NCBI RefSeq assembly: GCF_001417775.1
Contig: NZ_BBZJ01000022.1
Location: 239,629 to 303,628 of the forward strand
Source of the DNA: Streptomyces sp. TP-A0356
Lineage (GTDB): Bacteria; Actinomycetota; Actinomycetes; Streptomycetales; Streptomycetaceae
Length of the DNA stretch: 64,000 nt
Direction: 5' to 3'
The notes beneath the pieces were generated by a model that worked only from the letters and a program-made list of their open reading frames with translations, did not search any database and had not been told where the DNA came from. Below, piece after piece: positions 10,279-18,207 of this stretch (the first letter of the stretch is position 1; every line of letters starts with the position of its first letter). Position numbers and translations under genes: made by a program.

Positions 10279-11061
10279 ATGGACAAGCAGACCATCTCGC
10301 GCGACGGCACCCCCATCGCCTACCAACGCATCGGACAGGGCCCGGCCGTCGTCCTCGTGAGCGGCGCGATGTCCACGGGTGCCACGGTGGCGCCTCTGGC
10401 CGCGCAGCTCTCGGACCGCTTCAGCGCCATCGTGTACGACCGCCGGGGCCGCGGGCAGAGCGGCGACACGCAGCCGTACGCGGTGGCCCGCGAGGTGGAG
10501 GACCTCGCTGCGCTCATCGAGGTGGCGGGCGGAGAGGCCGCGCTGTACGGCGTCTCGTCGGGCGGCGCGCTGGTGCTGGAGGCGGCGGCGAGCGGACTGT
10601 CGGTGCGTCGGGTGGCCGTCTACGAGCCGCCGTACGCGGACTACTCGCCCGGCGGTGAGTTGGAGCGCGCGGAGTACACCGTGAACCTCAGCGAGGCGCT
10701 CGAACAGGGGCGGCGCGGGGATGCCGTGGAGCTGTTCCTCAGGCTCACCGGTCTGGCCCCGGAGGTGATCGCGACCGCCCGCCAGTCCCCCATGTGGGCC
10801 GACATGGAGGCGATCGCGCCGACCCTCGCGTACGACAACGCGGTGATGGGCGACGGGCTGGTGCCCCGGCGCCGGCTGGCGTCGGTCACGGTCCCCGTCC
10901 TGGCCGTCGCGGGCGGCGCGAGCCCCGAGTGGCTGCGCAGGGCGACCGAGGCGGTCGCGGACGCGGCGCCCCAGGGCGCCTATCGCGTCCTGAAGGACCA
11001 GAACCACGTGGTGGAACCGCAGGTGCTGGCGCCGGTGCTGGCGGAGTTCTTCGCTCGGTAG
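10279..11061 (+). CDS. Alpha/beta-fold hydrolase
   Basis: A 260-residue cytoplasmic alpha/beta hydrolase. The oxyanion region (VLVSGAMSTG), the YDRRGRGQSGD strand and the nucleophile elbow GVSSGG (Ser in G-x-S-x-G) are clear. The acid (in a V-x-A-G-G segment, around VLAVAGGASPEW) and the histidine (DQNHVVEP) complete a triad. No signal peptide is present. The substrate is not predictable. It is probably cotranscribed with the DUF427 gene and converges with mnmA, 31 bases away. Confidence 0.87.
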   Translation: MDKQTISRDGTPIAYQRIGQGPAVVLVSGAMSTGATVAPLAAQLSDRFSAIVYDRRGRGQSGDTQPYAVAREVEDLAALIEVAGGEAALYGVSSGGALVLEAAASGLSVRRVAVYEPPYADYSPGGELERAEYTVNLSEALEQGRRGDAVELFLRLTGLAPEVIATARQSPMWADMEAIAPTLAYDNAVMGDGLVPRRRLASVTVPVLAVAGGASPEWLRRATEAVADAAPQGAYRVLKDQNHVVEPQVLAPVLAEFFAR

Positions 11062-11092
11062 CGCCGGGCGGTCACGCGTTCGCGCCGGGCGG

Positions 11093-12217
11093 TCAGGCCA
11101 CCGCGGTCGTCGCCCGCGTCGTCGACGCGATCGTCGCCGAGCCCACCACGCGCGTGCCGTCGTACAGGACGATCGCCTGGCCGGGTGCCACGCCCCGGAC
11201 CGGCTCGGTGAAGCGCACGCGCAGCTCATCGTCGACCAGCTCCGCCGTCACCTCCGTCTCGCCGCCGTGGGCGCGCAGCTGGGCGGTGTAGGTGCCGGGG
11301 CCGGCCGGGGCCGCGCCGCACCAGCGGGGCTTGACGGCGGTCAGCGCGGCGACGTCCAGGGCGGACGCCGGGCCCACCGTGACCGTGTTGGTGACCGGAG
11401 AGATGTCAAGGACGTAGCGCGGCTTGCCGTCGGGCGCCGGGGTGCCGATCCTGAGGCCCTTGCGCTGGCCGATCGTGAAGCCGTACGCCCCGTCGTGCGT
11501 GCCGAGCTTGGCGCCGGACTCGTCGACGATGGCGCCCTCCGCCGCGCCGAGCCGACGGGCGAGGAAGCCCTGGGTGTCGCCGTCCGCGATGAAGCAGATG
11601 TCGTGCGAGTCGGGCTTCCTGGCGACCGCGAGGCCCCGGCGCTCGGCCTCCGCGCGGATCTCGTCCTTCGTGGTGACCGTGTCGCCGAGCGGGAACAGCG
11701 CGTGCGCCAGCTGCTTCTCGTCGAGCACGCCGAGGACGTACGACTGGTCCTTGGCCATGTCGGAGGCGCGGTGCAGCTCGCGCGTGCCGTCGTCGAGGGT
11801 GACGATCTTGGCGTAGTGGCCCGTGCAGACCGCGTCGAAGCCGAGCGCGAGGGCCTTGTCGAGCAGTGCCGCGAACTTGATCTTCTCGTTGCAGCGCAGA
11901 CACGGGTTCGGGGTGCGTCCGGCCTCGTACTCGGCGATGAAGTCCTCGACCACGTCCTCGCGGAACCGCTCGGCGAGGTCCCAGACGTAGAACGGGATGC
12001 CGATGACGTCCGCGGCGCGGCGGGCGTCGCGCGAGTCCTCGATGGTGCAACAGCCGCGCGCGCCCGTGCGGAACGACTGCGGGTTCGCGGACAGCGCGAG
12101 GTGGACGCCGGTCACGTCGTGGCCGGCTTCGGCGGCGCGGGCGGCGGCGACGGCGGAGTCGACTCCGCCGGACATGGCGGCAAGGACGCGGAGGGGGCGC
12201 TGCGGGGTGTCAGTCAT
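11093..12217 (-). CDS. mnmA: tRNA 2-thiouridine(34) synthase MnmA
   Basis: This 374-residue protein thiolates U34 of tRNAs for Lys, Glu and Gln using ATP and a persulfide sulfur. The PP-loop SGGVDS (residues 16-21) activates the uridine. The two catalytic cysteines are in NPCLRCN (Cys106) and SHDICFIADGD (about residue 207). The C-terminal beta domain (LRVRFTEPVRGVAPGQAIVLYDG) is present. The cysteine desulfurase encoded about 470 bp upstream on the same strand is the likely sulfur donor. Length and motifs are typical for the family. Often named trmU in Streptomyces genomes. Confidence 0.96.
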   Translation of the reverse strand: MTDTPQRPLRVLAAMSGGVDSAVAAARAAEAGHDVTGVHLALSANPQSFRTGARGCCTIEDSRDARRAADVIGIPFYVWDLAERFREDVVEDFIAEYEAGRTPNPCLRCNEKIKFAALLDKALALGFDAVCTGHYAKIVTLDDGTRELHRASDMAKDQSYVLGVLDEKQLAHALFPLGDTVTTKDEIRAEAERRGLAVARKPDSHDICFIADGDTQGFLARRLGAAEGAIVDESGAKLGTHDGAYGFTIGQRKGLRIGTPAPDGKPRYVLDISPVTNTVTVGPASALDVAALTAVKPRWCGAAPAGPGTYTAQLRAHGGETEVTAELVDDELRVRFTEPVRGVAPGQAIVLYDGTRVVGSATIASTTRATTAVA

Positions 12218-12682
12218 AGCCCTTCAAGAGTACGGGGCGCGGGGAACCAGGGCCCGCGCGTATCCGCTGACGATCACCTGGGGGATCGAGAGGCGGGGGC
12301 GGACGGCGACCGCCGGCTCGGACGGCGGGAGCTGCCGATCGGCGGCACGGCGGCCGCGGTGGGCACGGCCGCGCCGGCACCCGACGAGCCGGCGCATCTG
12401 TGACGGCGGCCGCCGGGCATCCGGAGGCCGCGGTCGGAGGGTGCGGTCGACTTAGAGCTCGCGCTCGAGGGCGGCGTCGCCGGCCGACCTCCGGCGCGCG
12501 GATGCCCGTGGACCATACCCGTGGACCGCGGGCACATCGTCGGGCGCCTGGGGAGGTGCCGGGCACTGACCACACCGGTCCGGGGCCGCACTGGGCCTGG
12601 GACCGGTGCCTACGGCTCGTAGCGCGGCCCGGACGGCGACGGCGTGGCGGCTGCGCCCTCAGGTCGGCCCGGCGGGGCGGCG
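12218..12682. other. Noncoding stretch between mnmA and cysteine desulfurase genes
   Basis: About 465 bases. I see no coding frame with a ribosome binding site and no recognisable domain. It must contain the mnmA promoter. A plus-strand open frame ending at about 12403 reads as low-complexity Ala/Gly/Pro sequence and is not supported. Confidence 0.5.
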
Positions 12683-13846
12683 TCAGGTCAGCCCGGCGGT
12701 GCGGGCACGCTCGACCGCGGGGCCGATCGCCTTCGCGACCGCCTCGACGTCGGCTTCCGTGGACGTGTGGCCCAGGGAGAAGCGCAGGGTGCCGCGGGCG
12801 AGGTCCGGGTCCGCGCCGGTGGCGAGGAGGACATGGCTCGGCTGGGCCACACCGGCCGTGCAGGCGGAGCCCGTGGAGCACTCGATGCCCTGCGCGTCCA
12901 GCAGCAGGAGCAGGGAGTCGCCCTCGCAGCCGGGGAACGTGAAGTGGGCGTTGGCCGGGAGCCGGTCCACCGGGTCCCCGCCCAGGATCGCGTCCGGGAC
13001 GGCCGCGCGGACCGCGGCGATCAGCTCGTCCCGCAGGGCGCCGATCTCCCGGGCGAACCATGCGCGCTGCTCGGCGGCGAGCCGTCCGGCGACCGCGAAG
13101 GAGGCGACGGCCGGCACGTCGAGGGTGCCGGAGCGCACATGACGCTCCTGGCCACCGCCGTGCAGCACCGGGACGGGGCTGTACTCGCGGCCGAGGAGCA
13201 GCGCACCGATGCCGTACGGACCGCCGATCTTGTGGCCGGACACGGTCATCGCGGCCAGGCCCGAGGCCTCGAAGTCGACCGGGACCTGGCCGAAGGCCTG
13301 GACCGCGTCGGAGTGCAGCGGGACTCCGAACTCACCCGCCACGTCGGCGAGTTCGTGGACCGGCAGCACCGTGCCGATCTCGTTGTTGGCCCACATGACC
13401 GTGGCGAGGGCGACGTCGTCGGGGTTGCGGGCGATGGCCTCGCGCAGGGCCTCCGGGTGGACACGGCCGTAGGAGTCGACGGGCAGGTACTCGACGGTGG
13501 CGCCCTCGTGTTCGCCGAGCCAGTGGACGGCGTCGAGGACCGCGTGGTGTTCGACGGGGCTGGCCAGGACGCGGGTGCGGGCCGGGTCGGCGTCGCGGCG
13601 GGACCAGTACAGGCCCTTCACGGCGAGGTTGTCGGCCTCGGTGCCGCCGGAGGTGAGGACGACCTCGCTGGGGCGGGCGCCCAGCGCTTCGGCGAGGGTT
13701 TCGCGGGCCTCTTCGACGGTGCGCCTCGCGCGGCGGCCGGATGCGTGCAGTGAGGAGGCGTTGCCGGTGGTGCCGAGCTGTGCGGTCAGAGCCTCTGCCG
13801 CCTCGGGGAGCATCGGGGTGGTCGCGGCGTGGTCGAGGTATGCCAT
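12683..13846 (-). CDS. Cysteine desulfurase (IscS/NifS class)
   Basis: A 387-residue PLP enzyme that removes sulfur from cysteine as an enzyme-bound persulfide. It has the N-terminal YLDHAATTPM motif, the ASSLHASGR substrate loop, the PLP lysine in VSGHKIGGPYGIGAL, and the catalytic cysteine loop CSTGSACTAGVAQPSHVL, where the SSACT-like segment marks the group I (IscS/NifS) class. The gene lies upstream of mnmA on the same strand with a long gap. This order matches the sulfur-transfer pairing known for tRNA thiolation, so it is the best candidate donor for MnmA. The start is the ATG at 13846. Confidence 0.93.
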   Translation of the reverse strand: MAYLDHAATTPMLPEAAEALTAQLGTTGNASSLHASGRRARRTVEEARETLAEALGARPSEVVLTSGGTEADNLAVKGLYWSRRDADPARTRVLASPVEHHAVLDAVHWLGEHEGATVEYLPVDSYGRVHPEALREAIARNPDDVALATVMWANNEIGTVLPVHELADVAGEFGVPLHSDAVQAFGQVPVDFEASGLAAMTVSGHKIGGPYGIGALLLGREYSPVPVLHGGGQERHVRSGTLDVPAVASFAVAGRLAAEQRAWFAREIGALRDELIAAVRAAVPDAILGGDPVDRLPANAHFTFPGCEGDSLLLLLDAQGIECSTGSACTAGVAQPSHVLLATGADPDLARGTLRFSLGHTSTEADVEAVAKAIGPAVERARTAGLT

Positions 13847-14002
13847 GGTGGGGCCGATTCTACGGGCCGACCGTCTCAGGCCTCGGCCCCGGCGGGGCTC
13901 CGCGTTCTGCGCACTCCGCCTGCGGCCCGTCGTCCTCGGGCCCTCGCGGTCGGCGGGGACGGCGCCCAGGGCGCTTTTGACGGATCTCCGTGGGGAAGCG
14001 CC

Positions 14003-14290
14003 CTAGAAGCCCCAGGAAACCGTCTTGTCCAGTTCCATGAAGGCCACCAGGACCACCAGGTCCGCGATGCCCAGACCCAGGCCCAGGAGCGCGCGGCCCC
14101 GGCGCTCCGTGCCGCGCCACAGGGCCACGGCCGCCAGGGCGACGGCGATCGGGCCGAGGAAGACGTTCAGGACGAGGAGGCCGAGCAGGCCCAGGATGAA
14201 GGACGCGACGGCCATGCCGTCCGCGTCGCGCACTCCGGTGCTGCGGGCCGGTTCGGTGGTGTTCTCGGTTCGTGCGACGGTGAGTTGCAT
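14003..14290 (-). CDS. DUF4190-type small membrane protein
   Basis: A 95-residue protein with two hydrophobic segments: ASFILGLLGLLVLNVFLGPIAVALAAVAL and, after an RRGRALLG loop, LGLGIADLVVLVAFM. The pattern ASFILGLLG...GPIAVALA...G is typical of DUF4190 membrane proteins, common in Streptomyces and of unknown role. The start at 14290 follows GGGAGCTGACC. A longer frame reaching 14392 overlaps the neighbouring small gene and lacks a ribosome binding site. It lies 38 bases downstream of another small membrane protein gene, so the two likely form one transcript. Confidence 0.8.
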   Translation of the reverse strand: MQLTVARTENTTEPARSTGVRDADGMAVASFILGLLGLLVLNVFLGPIAVALAAVALWRGTERRGRALLGLGLGIADLVVLVAFMELDKTVSWGF

Positions 14291-14328
14291 GACGGTCAGC
14301 TCCCGACGGTCGGTTGGGATACGGCGGT

Positions 14329-14496
14329 TCAGTGGGCCGAGGTGCTGCGACGGCGCCCGTGCCGCTCGCGGACCGCGAAGACCACGAGCCACACCGCGAT
14401 GACGGCCGCGGCGATGAGGGTGACGGAGAGCGGGGCGTGGGCCACCGTGCCCAGGACGGCGCCCAGCAGCAGAAGTGCGGCGACGAGGAACAGCAT
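14329..14496 (-). CDS. 55-residue membrane protein, unknown function
   Basis: This short gene encodes MLFLVAALLLLGAVLGTV..., two hydrophobic helices (residues about 2-19 and 24-41) followed by a basic tail RERHGRRRSTSAH. A strong ribosome binding site (GGAGGGG) precedes the ATG at 14496. I do not recognise a family. It is followed 38 bases later by the DUF4190 gene and is transcribed divergently from the TetR gene across an intergenic region with repeated operator-like sequences, so both small membrane proteins may be controlled by that regulator. Confidence 0.72.
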   Translation of the reverse strand: MLFLVAALLLLGAVLGTVAHAPLSVTLIAAAVIAVWLVVFAVRERHGRRRSTSAH

Positions 14497-14545
14497 GGGA
14501 CGAGATCCCCTCCGAGAAGCCCGTTACATCTCGTTACGATTCGGT

Positions 14546-14630
14546 GAACGGTTGTGGTAACACTTGTTTACTGACTTCCCAGTCTAGCGCGCCCGATGTC
14601 TTTTCAATTCCAGCGAACAGTTGTTAACTG
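14546..14630. promoter_or_regulatory. Repeated operator-like sequences in TetR divergent promoter
   Basis: Two related 16-base sequences occur 69 bases apart: GAACGGTTGTGGTAAC (14546-14561) and GAACAGTTGTTAACTG (14615-14630). The second contains the inverted repeat CAGTT-GTT-AACTG and ends seven bases before the tetR start codon. They are candidate binding sites for the adjacent regulator, covering both divergent promoters. Confidence 0.45.
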
Positions 14631-14636
14631 CATGGC

Positions 14637-15263
14637 ATGAGTCACACTCTCGGCATCCGGCAGGCCCAGAAGCAGAAGACCCGGCAGGCGCTCCTGGACG
14701 CCGCGTTGGGGCTGCTGGAGGAGCAGAGCCTGAGCAGCCTGGGCCTGCGCGAGGTCACTCGTGCGGTCGGTGTCGCCCCGACCGCCTTCTACCGGCACTT
14801 CCGCTCGATCGCGGACCTCGGCGCGGAACTGGTCGAGGAGGCCCTCGGCAGCCTCCACCCGATGATCGAGTCAACGGTCTCCGAGGCGGGTGACAGCGAC
14901 GAACGCATTGCCCGCGCCGTGGAACTGATCGCCCACCACGTGGACGCGTACCCGGCGCACGTCCGGTTCATCGCGCGCGAGCGGCACGGCGGTGTCCAGC
15001 CGGTGCGGGAGGCGATCCGGCAGCAACTGGCCCGGTTCGCGGAAGAAGTGAAGGTCGCGCTGGCCGAACACCCGGAGTCAGGCGGATGGAGCGACGAGGA
15101 CCTGCTGATGCTCGCCGGGCTGTACGTCGACCAGATGCTGGTGACGGCCTCCCAGTTCCTGGAGGCGCAGGAGGGTTCCCCCGAGGAGCGGGACCGGGTG
15201 GCCCGGACGGCGGCCCAGCGGCTGCGGCTGATCAGCATCGGCCGCCACCACTGGCGGGACTGA
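14637..15263 (+). CDS. TetR-family transcriptional regulator (FabR-like)
   Basis: A 208-residue repressor. The N-terminal TetR DNA-binding domain spans about residues 9-60 with the recognition helix in LREVTRAVGVAPTAFYRHFRSIADL. The C-terminal half (ELIAHHVDAYPAHVRFIARERHGG...) resembles the FabR/lipid-responsive TetR subgroup; the ligand is unknown. There is no Shine-Dalgarno sequence before the ATG at 14637, so the transcript may be leaderless, and the adjacent inverted repeat would overlap its promoter, suggesting autorepression. Divergent from two small membrane protein genes. Confidence 0.88.
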   Translation: MSHTLGIRQAQKQKTRQALLDAALGLLEEQSLSSLGLREVTRAVGVAPTAFYRHFRSIADLGAELVEEALGSLHPMIESTVSEAGDSDERIARAVELIAHHVDAYPAHVRFIARERHGGVQPVREAIRQQLARFAEEVKVALAEHPESGGWSDEDLLMLAGLYVDQMLVTASQFLEAQEGSPEERDRVARTAAQRLRLISIGRHHWRD

Positions 15264-15473
15264 CCGCACCGGCCTCATCCGCGACAGCGGGGGGCAGCCC
15301 GTCCACCGGACGCGCCGCCCACCCACCGCCCCGGGAGAGAGTCAGCCCGGTGCCTGCTGCCCCTGGCCGCCCGGCACCCGCCGGGACCGCCGCAGCCGCC
15401 GCCCTGTCCCCTTCCTGCGCCGGGCAAAGGGAACCTCAAGGCACCTCGCCGACCTGCCTGTTCGTCTCGCCGC

Positions 15474-16439
15474 TCAGCTCTCGCGCCGGTACAGCTCCGT
15501 GACGGAGGCCGCCGCCCGCGCCAGTTCCTCACGCGCTTCGGGCGGCTCCACGATCTCCACCCAGTCGGCGAACATGAGAAGTTGGCGGACCTCGGGGACG
15601 AAGCCGTACGACAGCCGGGCGGTGACCCACGGGCTCCCGCCGTCGTCCCGAGGCAGGGCGACGAGCGCGGAGGCGGTCAGGCGCTGGAACATGTCGACGA
15701 CGTCGCGGCGCACCCGCACCGTGACCTCGAGACCGCCCGGACGCTCCTCGACCTGCCGGCGCAGGGCCTCCCAGGCGTCGGCGAGCTCGACGCCGGGGCG
15801 CCGCTGGACGACATCCGGCAGCAGGGTCGCCGAGCGCACCCGGTCCGCGCGGAACAGCTGCGGTCGGCCGCGCCGGTCGGCGACCAGATACCAGACGCCC
15901 GCCTTGGATACCAGACCGTAGGGGTCGACGGTGTACGTGTGCGGTGCGGTGTCCCCGCCGTGCCGGTAGCGCAGCCGCAGCCGTCGGTCGGCGAACACGG
16001 CGTCCTGGAGCACCTCCAGGTCGACGGCGGGCTGCGGGCCGCCCTTCCAGCGCGTCGCGTCCACCAGGATGCGGCGGCTGGTGGCCTCGGCGGCGGGCCG
16101 GTGCGGGGCGGGCAGCGCGGCCATCACCTTGCGCAGTGCGGAGCCGAGGGCCGCGTCCAGGCCGAGCGCGGCGTGCGCGCCCTGCGCGGCCAGGATGAAC
16201 AGCGCGCGGGACTCGTCGGCGGTCAATCCGGTGACGTCCGTACGGAATCCGGCGAGCAGTTCGATCCCACCGTGCCGTCCGCGCTCCGCGTACACCGGGA
16301 CGCCGGACGCCGACAGGGCCTCGATGTCGCGGTAGATGGTGCGTACCGACACCTCCAGCCGCGAGGCGAGGTCACGGGCGGGGACCCGGCCGCGGGTCTG
16401 CAGCAGCAGGAGGATCGACAGCAGGCGGTCGGACTTCAC
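15474..16439 (-). CDS. WYL-domain (YafY/DeoR-type) transcriptional regulator
   Basis: A 321-residue regulator. The N-terminal HTH_11 domain (SDRLLSILLLLQTRGRVPAR... VSVRTIYRDIEALSASGVPVY) is followed by a WYL domain (about residues 130-210, with VDPYGLVSKAGVWYLVADRRG) and a WCX C-terminal extension. WYL domains bind small ligands or nucleic acid. The chosen start is GTG at 16439; a TTG at 16475 would add 12 residues. It diverges from a DinB/TIGR03086-like gene, an arrangement frequent in Streptomyces, where the regulator probably controls its neighbour. Confidence 0.9.
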   Translation of the reverse strand: MKSDRLLSILLLLQTRGRVPARDLASRLEVSVRTIYRDIEALSASGVPVYAERGRHGGIELLAGFRTDVTGLTADESRALFILAAQGAHAALGLDAALGSALRKVMAALPAPHRPAAEATSRRILVDATRWKGGPQPAVDLEVLQDAVFADRRLRLRYRHGGDTAPHTYTVDPYGLVSKAGVWYLVADRRGRPQLFRADRVRSATLLPDVVQRRPGVELADAWEALRRQVEERPGGLEVTVRVRRDVVDMFQRLTASALVALPRDDGGSPWVTARLSYGFVPEVRQLLMFADWVEIVEPPEAREELARAAASVTELYRRES

Positions 16440-16479
16440 CCGCCCAGCATCGCGGCGGCGTGAGGGGTCGCGCAAATGT

Positions 16480-16494
16480 TGACGGAAGCTGTCA
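16480..16494. promoter_or_regulatory. Inverted repeat between WYL regulator and divergent gene
   Basis: TGACGGAAGCTGTCA, with TGAC/GTCA outer arms and a near-palindromic centre, lies between the two divergent start codons (16439 and 16541). It is the obvious candidate operator for the WYL regulator. Confidence 0.45.
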
Positions 16495-16540
16495 GGTTAT
16501 GGAGCGACTCTCATGGCACCCACTCACGGAGAGGACCACC

Positions 16541-17125
16541 ATGAACACCGACCCCCGCCCCCTGTACACCCGTGCCGCCGACCAGGCCGCCGCGCTGGTC
16601 AGGACCGTCCGGCCGGAGCAGCTCGCCGGTCCCACGCCCTGCGACGGGTTCGACGTACGGACGCTGCTGTCGCACCTCGTCGGCGGCGCACGCCGGATCG
16701 CGGTGGTCGGCGCGGGCGGCGACGGTCTGGCTGTACACCCGTTCGTGGACGGCGTCGCGGACGACGGCTGGCCGACGGCGTACGACGAGGCCAGGGCCGA
16801 GGCCGAGCGGGCCTGGGCCGAGGACGCGCGCCTGGCGGCGCCGGTGCGCGTGCCCTGGGGCGAGGTGCCCGGCCGCAACGCGCTGTCCGGGTATGTGATG
16901 GAGAGCGTGACCCACACCTGGGACCTGTGGGAGGCGTTGGGCCGCCCCGCGCAGCTCGACCCGGAACTGGCCGAGTTCGCGCTCTCCGTGGCCCAGGTCC
17001 TGCTGCCGGAGCCGGAGCGCGGCGACGAGGTGCCCTTCGCGTCGGCACTGCCGGCCCCCGAGGGGGCCGGCGCCTACGTTCGGCTCGCGGCCTGGCTGGG
17101 GCGCGAGCCGCTCGGCGGCGTCTGA
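16541..17125 (+). CDS. TIGR03086-type metal-binding / DinB-like protein
   Basis: A 194-residue protein of the TIGR03086 group, related to the mycothiol-dependent maleylpyruvate isomerase N-terminal (DinB-like four-helix) fold. Visible features are the PTPCDGFDVRTLLSHLVGGARR segment, containing the first metal-binding His, and MESVTHTWDLWEALG, containing a second His-x-W-D motif. Proteins of this type are thought to be mycothiol-linked transferases in actinobacteria; the substrate is unknown. The ATG at 16541 follows GGAGAGGACC. It diverges from the WYL regulator gene and converges with the thioesterase gene, three bases apart. Confidence 0.85.
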   Translation: MNTDPRPLYTRAADQAAALVRTVRPEQLAGPTPCDGFDVRTLLSHLVGGARRIAVVGAGGDGLAVHPFVDGVADDGWPTAYDEARAEAERAWAEDARLAAPVRVPWGEVPGRNALSGYVMESVTHTWDLWEALGRPAQLDPELAEFALSVAQVLLPEPERGDEVPFASALPAPEGAGAYVRLAAWLGREPLGGV

Positions 17126-17128
17126 CGC

Positions 17129-17989
17129 TCAGCCCAGCCGGACCCGAGCCAGCTGGCGGGACTGGGCGACCAGACGGTCGGCGCTGTCCCAGACCTCGGC
17201 GTCCTCCTCCAGGAAGCCGCCGGCCAGGTTGCGCGTGGTGATCGACACCCGCAGCGGTCCCGGCGCCGGGCGCGAGCGCACATGCACGGTCAGCTCGACG
17301 GTCGGCACCCAGCCGGCGATCCCGAGTTCGAAGGCGGTGGGCGGCAGCGCGTCCACCGCGAGGAGCAGCGAGAGCGGGTCCGCGTCGCGGCCGTCGGCGA
17401 GCCCGAACCAGGCCCTCATCTCACCCTTCCCGGACGGCGATCCGAGCGCCCAGCCGAGCGTGGCGGGGTCGAGCTTGAGCATCAGCCGGTCGGTGATGGC
17501 CGAGCTGCCGGGGACGGGCGCCGGGCCGTCCTGGGGGCCGAGGCACTGGTTCATCGGCGGGAGGACCAGCGGCTCCGCGCTCGTACGGACGTCGTCGGGC
17601 AGGGCGTCCAGATCGCCGTACGAGGCGAGGACGCGGATGCGTTCGACCTCGCGGCCCTCGTCGTCGTACTGGAAGAGGGAGGCCTGGCCCGTGGAGAGGG
17701 AGCGGCCGGTGCGGACGACATCCGTGCGGATCACCGCGGGCCCCGGCTGGGACGCGGTGAGGTAGTGCGCGGAGATCGTGAACGGGTCGGGGTGCGGCAG
17801 GGCGTCCGCGAGGGCACGGCCCAGGACGGCCAGCAGATAGCCGCCGTTGACGGCGTTGATGATCGTCCAGCCCGCGGAGAGGTCGATGTCGTAGACACCG
17901 GGCTCGCGAAGGGTGACCGCGGTGTCGCGATCGAACTCGCTGTCGCCGATCGTGGCCCGCGCGGCCGGTGCGGTAGCTGCTTCTGGCAT
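17129..17989 (-). CDS. Acyl-CoA thioesterase-like (double hotdog) protein
   Basis: A 286-residue protein of the TesB-like thioesterase superfamily. The first hotdog repeat contains SAGWTIINAVNGGYLLAVLGRAL (central helix) and DPFTISAHYLTASQPGPAVIRTDVVRTGRSLSTGQASL; the second carries DALPPTAFELGIAGWVPTVELTVHVR and a C-terminal DSADRLVAQSRQLARV, which is typical. It likely hydrolyses acyl-CoA esters in the cytoplasm. The start is ATG at 17989; a TTG at 18004 is less likely. An inverted repeat (CTACT-AAGC-AGTAG, 18012-18025) sits about 23 bases upstream and could be an operator. Confidence 0.82.
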   Translation of the reverse strand: MPEAATAPAARATIGDSEFDRDTAVTLREPGVYDIDLSAGWTIINAVNGGYLLAVLGRALADALPHPDPFTISAHYLTASQPGPAVIRTDVVRTGRSLSTGQASLFQYDDEGREVERIRVLASYGDLDALPDDVRTSAEPLVLPPMNQCLGPQDGPAPVPGSSAITDRLMLKLDPATLGWALGSPSGKGEMRAWFGLADGRDADPLSLLLAVDALPPTAFELGIAGWVPTVELTVHVRSRPAPGPLRVSITTRNLAGGFLEEDAEVWDSADRLVAQSRQLARVRLG

Positions 17990-18011
17990 ACCTGAACGGT
18001 ACAACAGGAAA

Positions 18012-18025
18012 CTACTAAGCAGTAG
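18012..18025. promoter_or_regulatory. Inverted repeat upstream of thioesterase gene
   Basis: CTACT-AAGC-AGTAG is a perfect 5-bp inverted repeat 23 bases upstream of the thioesterase start, where a core promoter would lie. Operator function is an inference. Confidence 0.35.
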
Positions 18026-18207
18026 CTTTTACTGGTCCGACTGTATGATGCCCCGCCGAACCCCCATACGGATCCAGCCATCCTTAGGTGAGGTTTAGGC
18101 AATTTCTCGGTAAGTGTCCCCACTCGTCCGTGACCGACAGGCCTCTGTTCCCCTCTCAGAAGACGTACAGCTTGATTCAGCCGTTCACAGGAAGAGCCGC
18201 ATAGCCG

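Noticed and set aside
11063..11106. Direct repeat GCGCCGGGCGGTCA between hydrolase and mnmA genes
   Set aside because: Only two copies and overlapping the mnmA stop; no hairpin or operator pattern.
12210..13061. 283-codon minus-strand frame between mnmA and cysteine desulfurase genes
   Set aside because: Overlaps the cysteine desulfurase gene in another frame; Arg/Pro/Ala-rich and unsupported.
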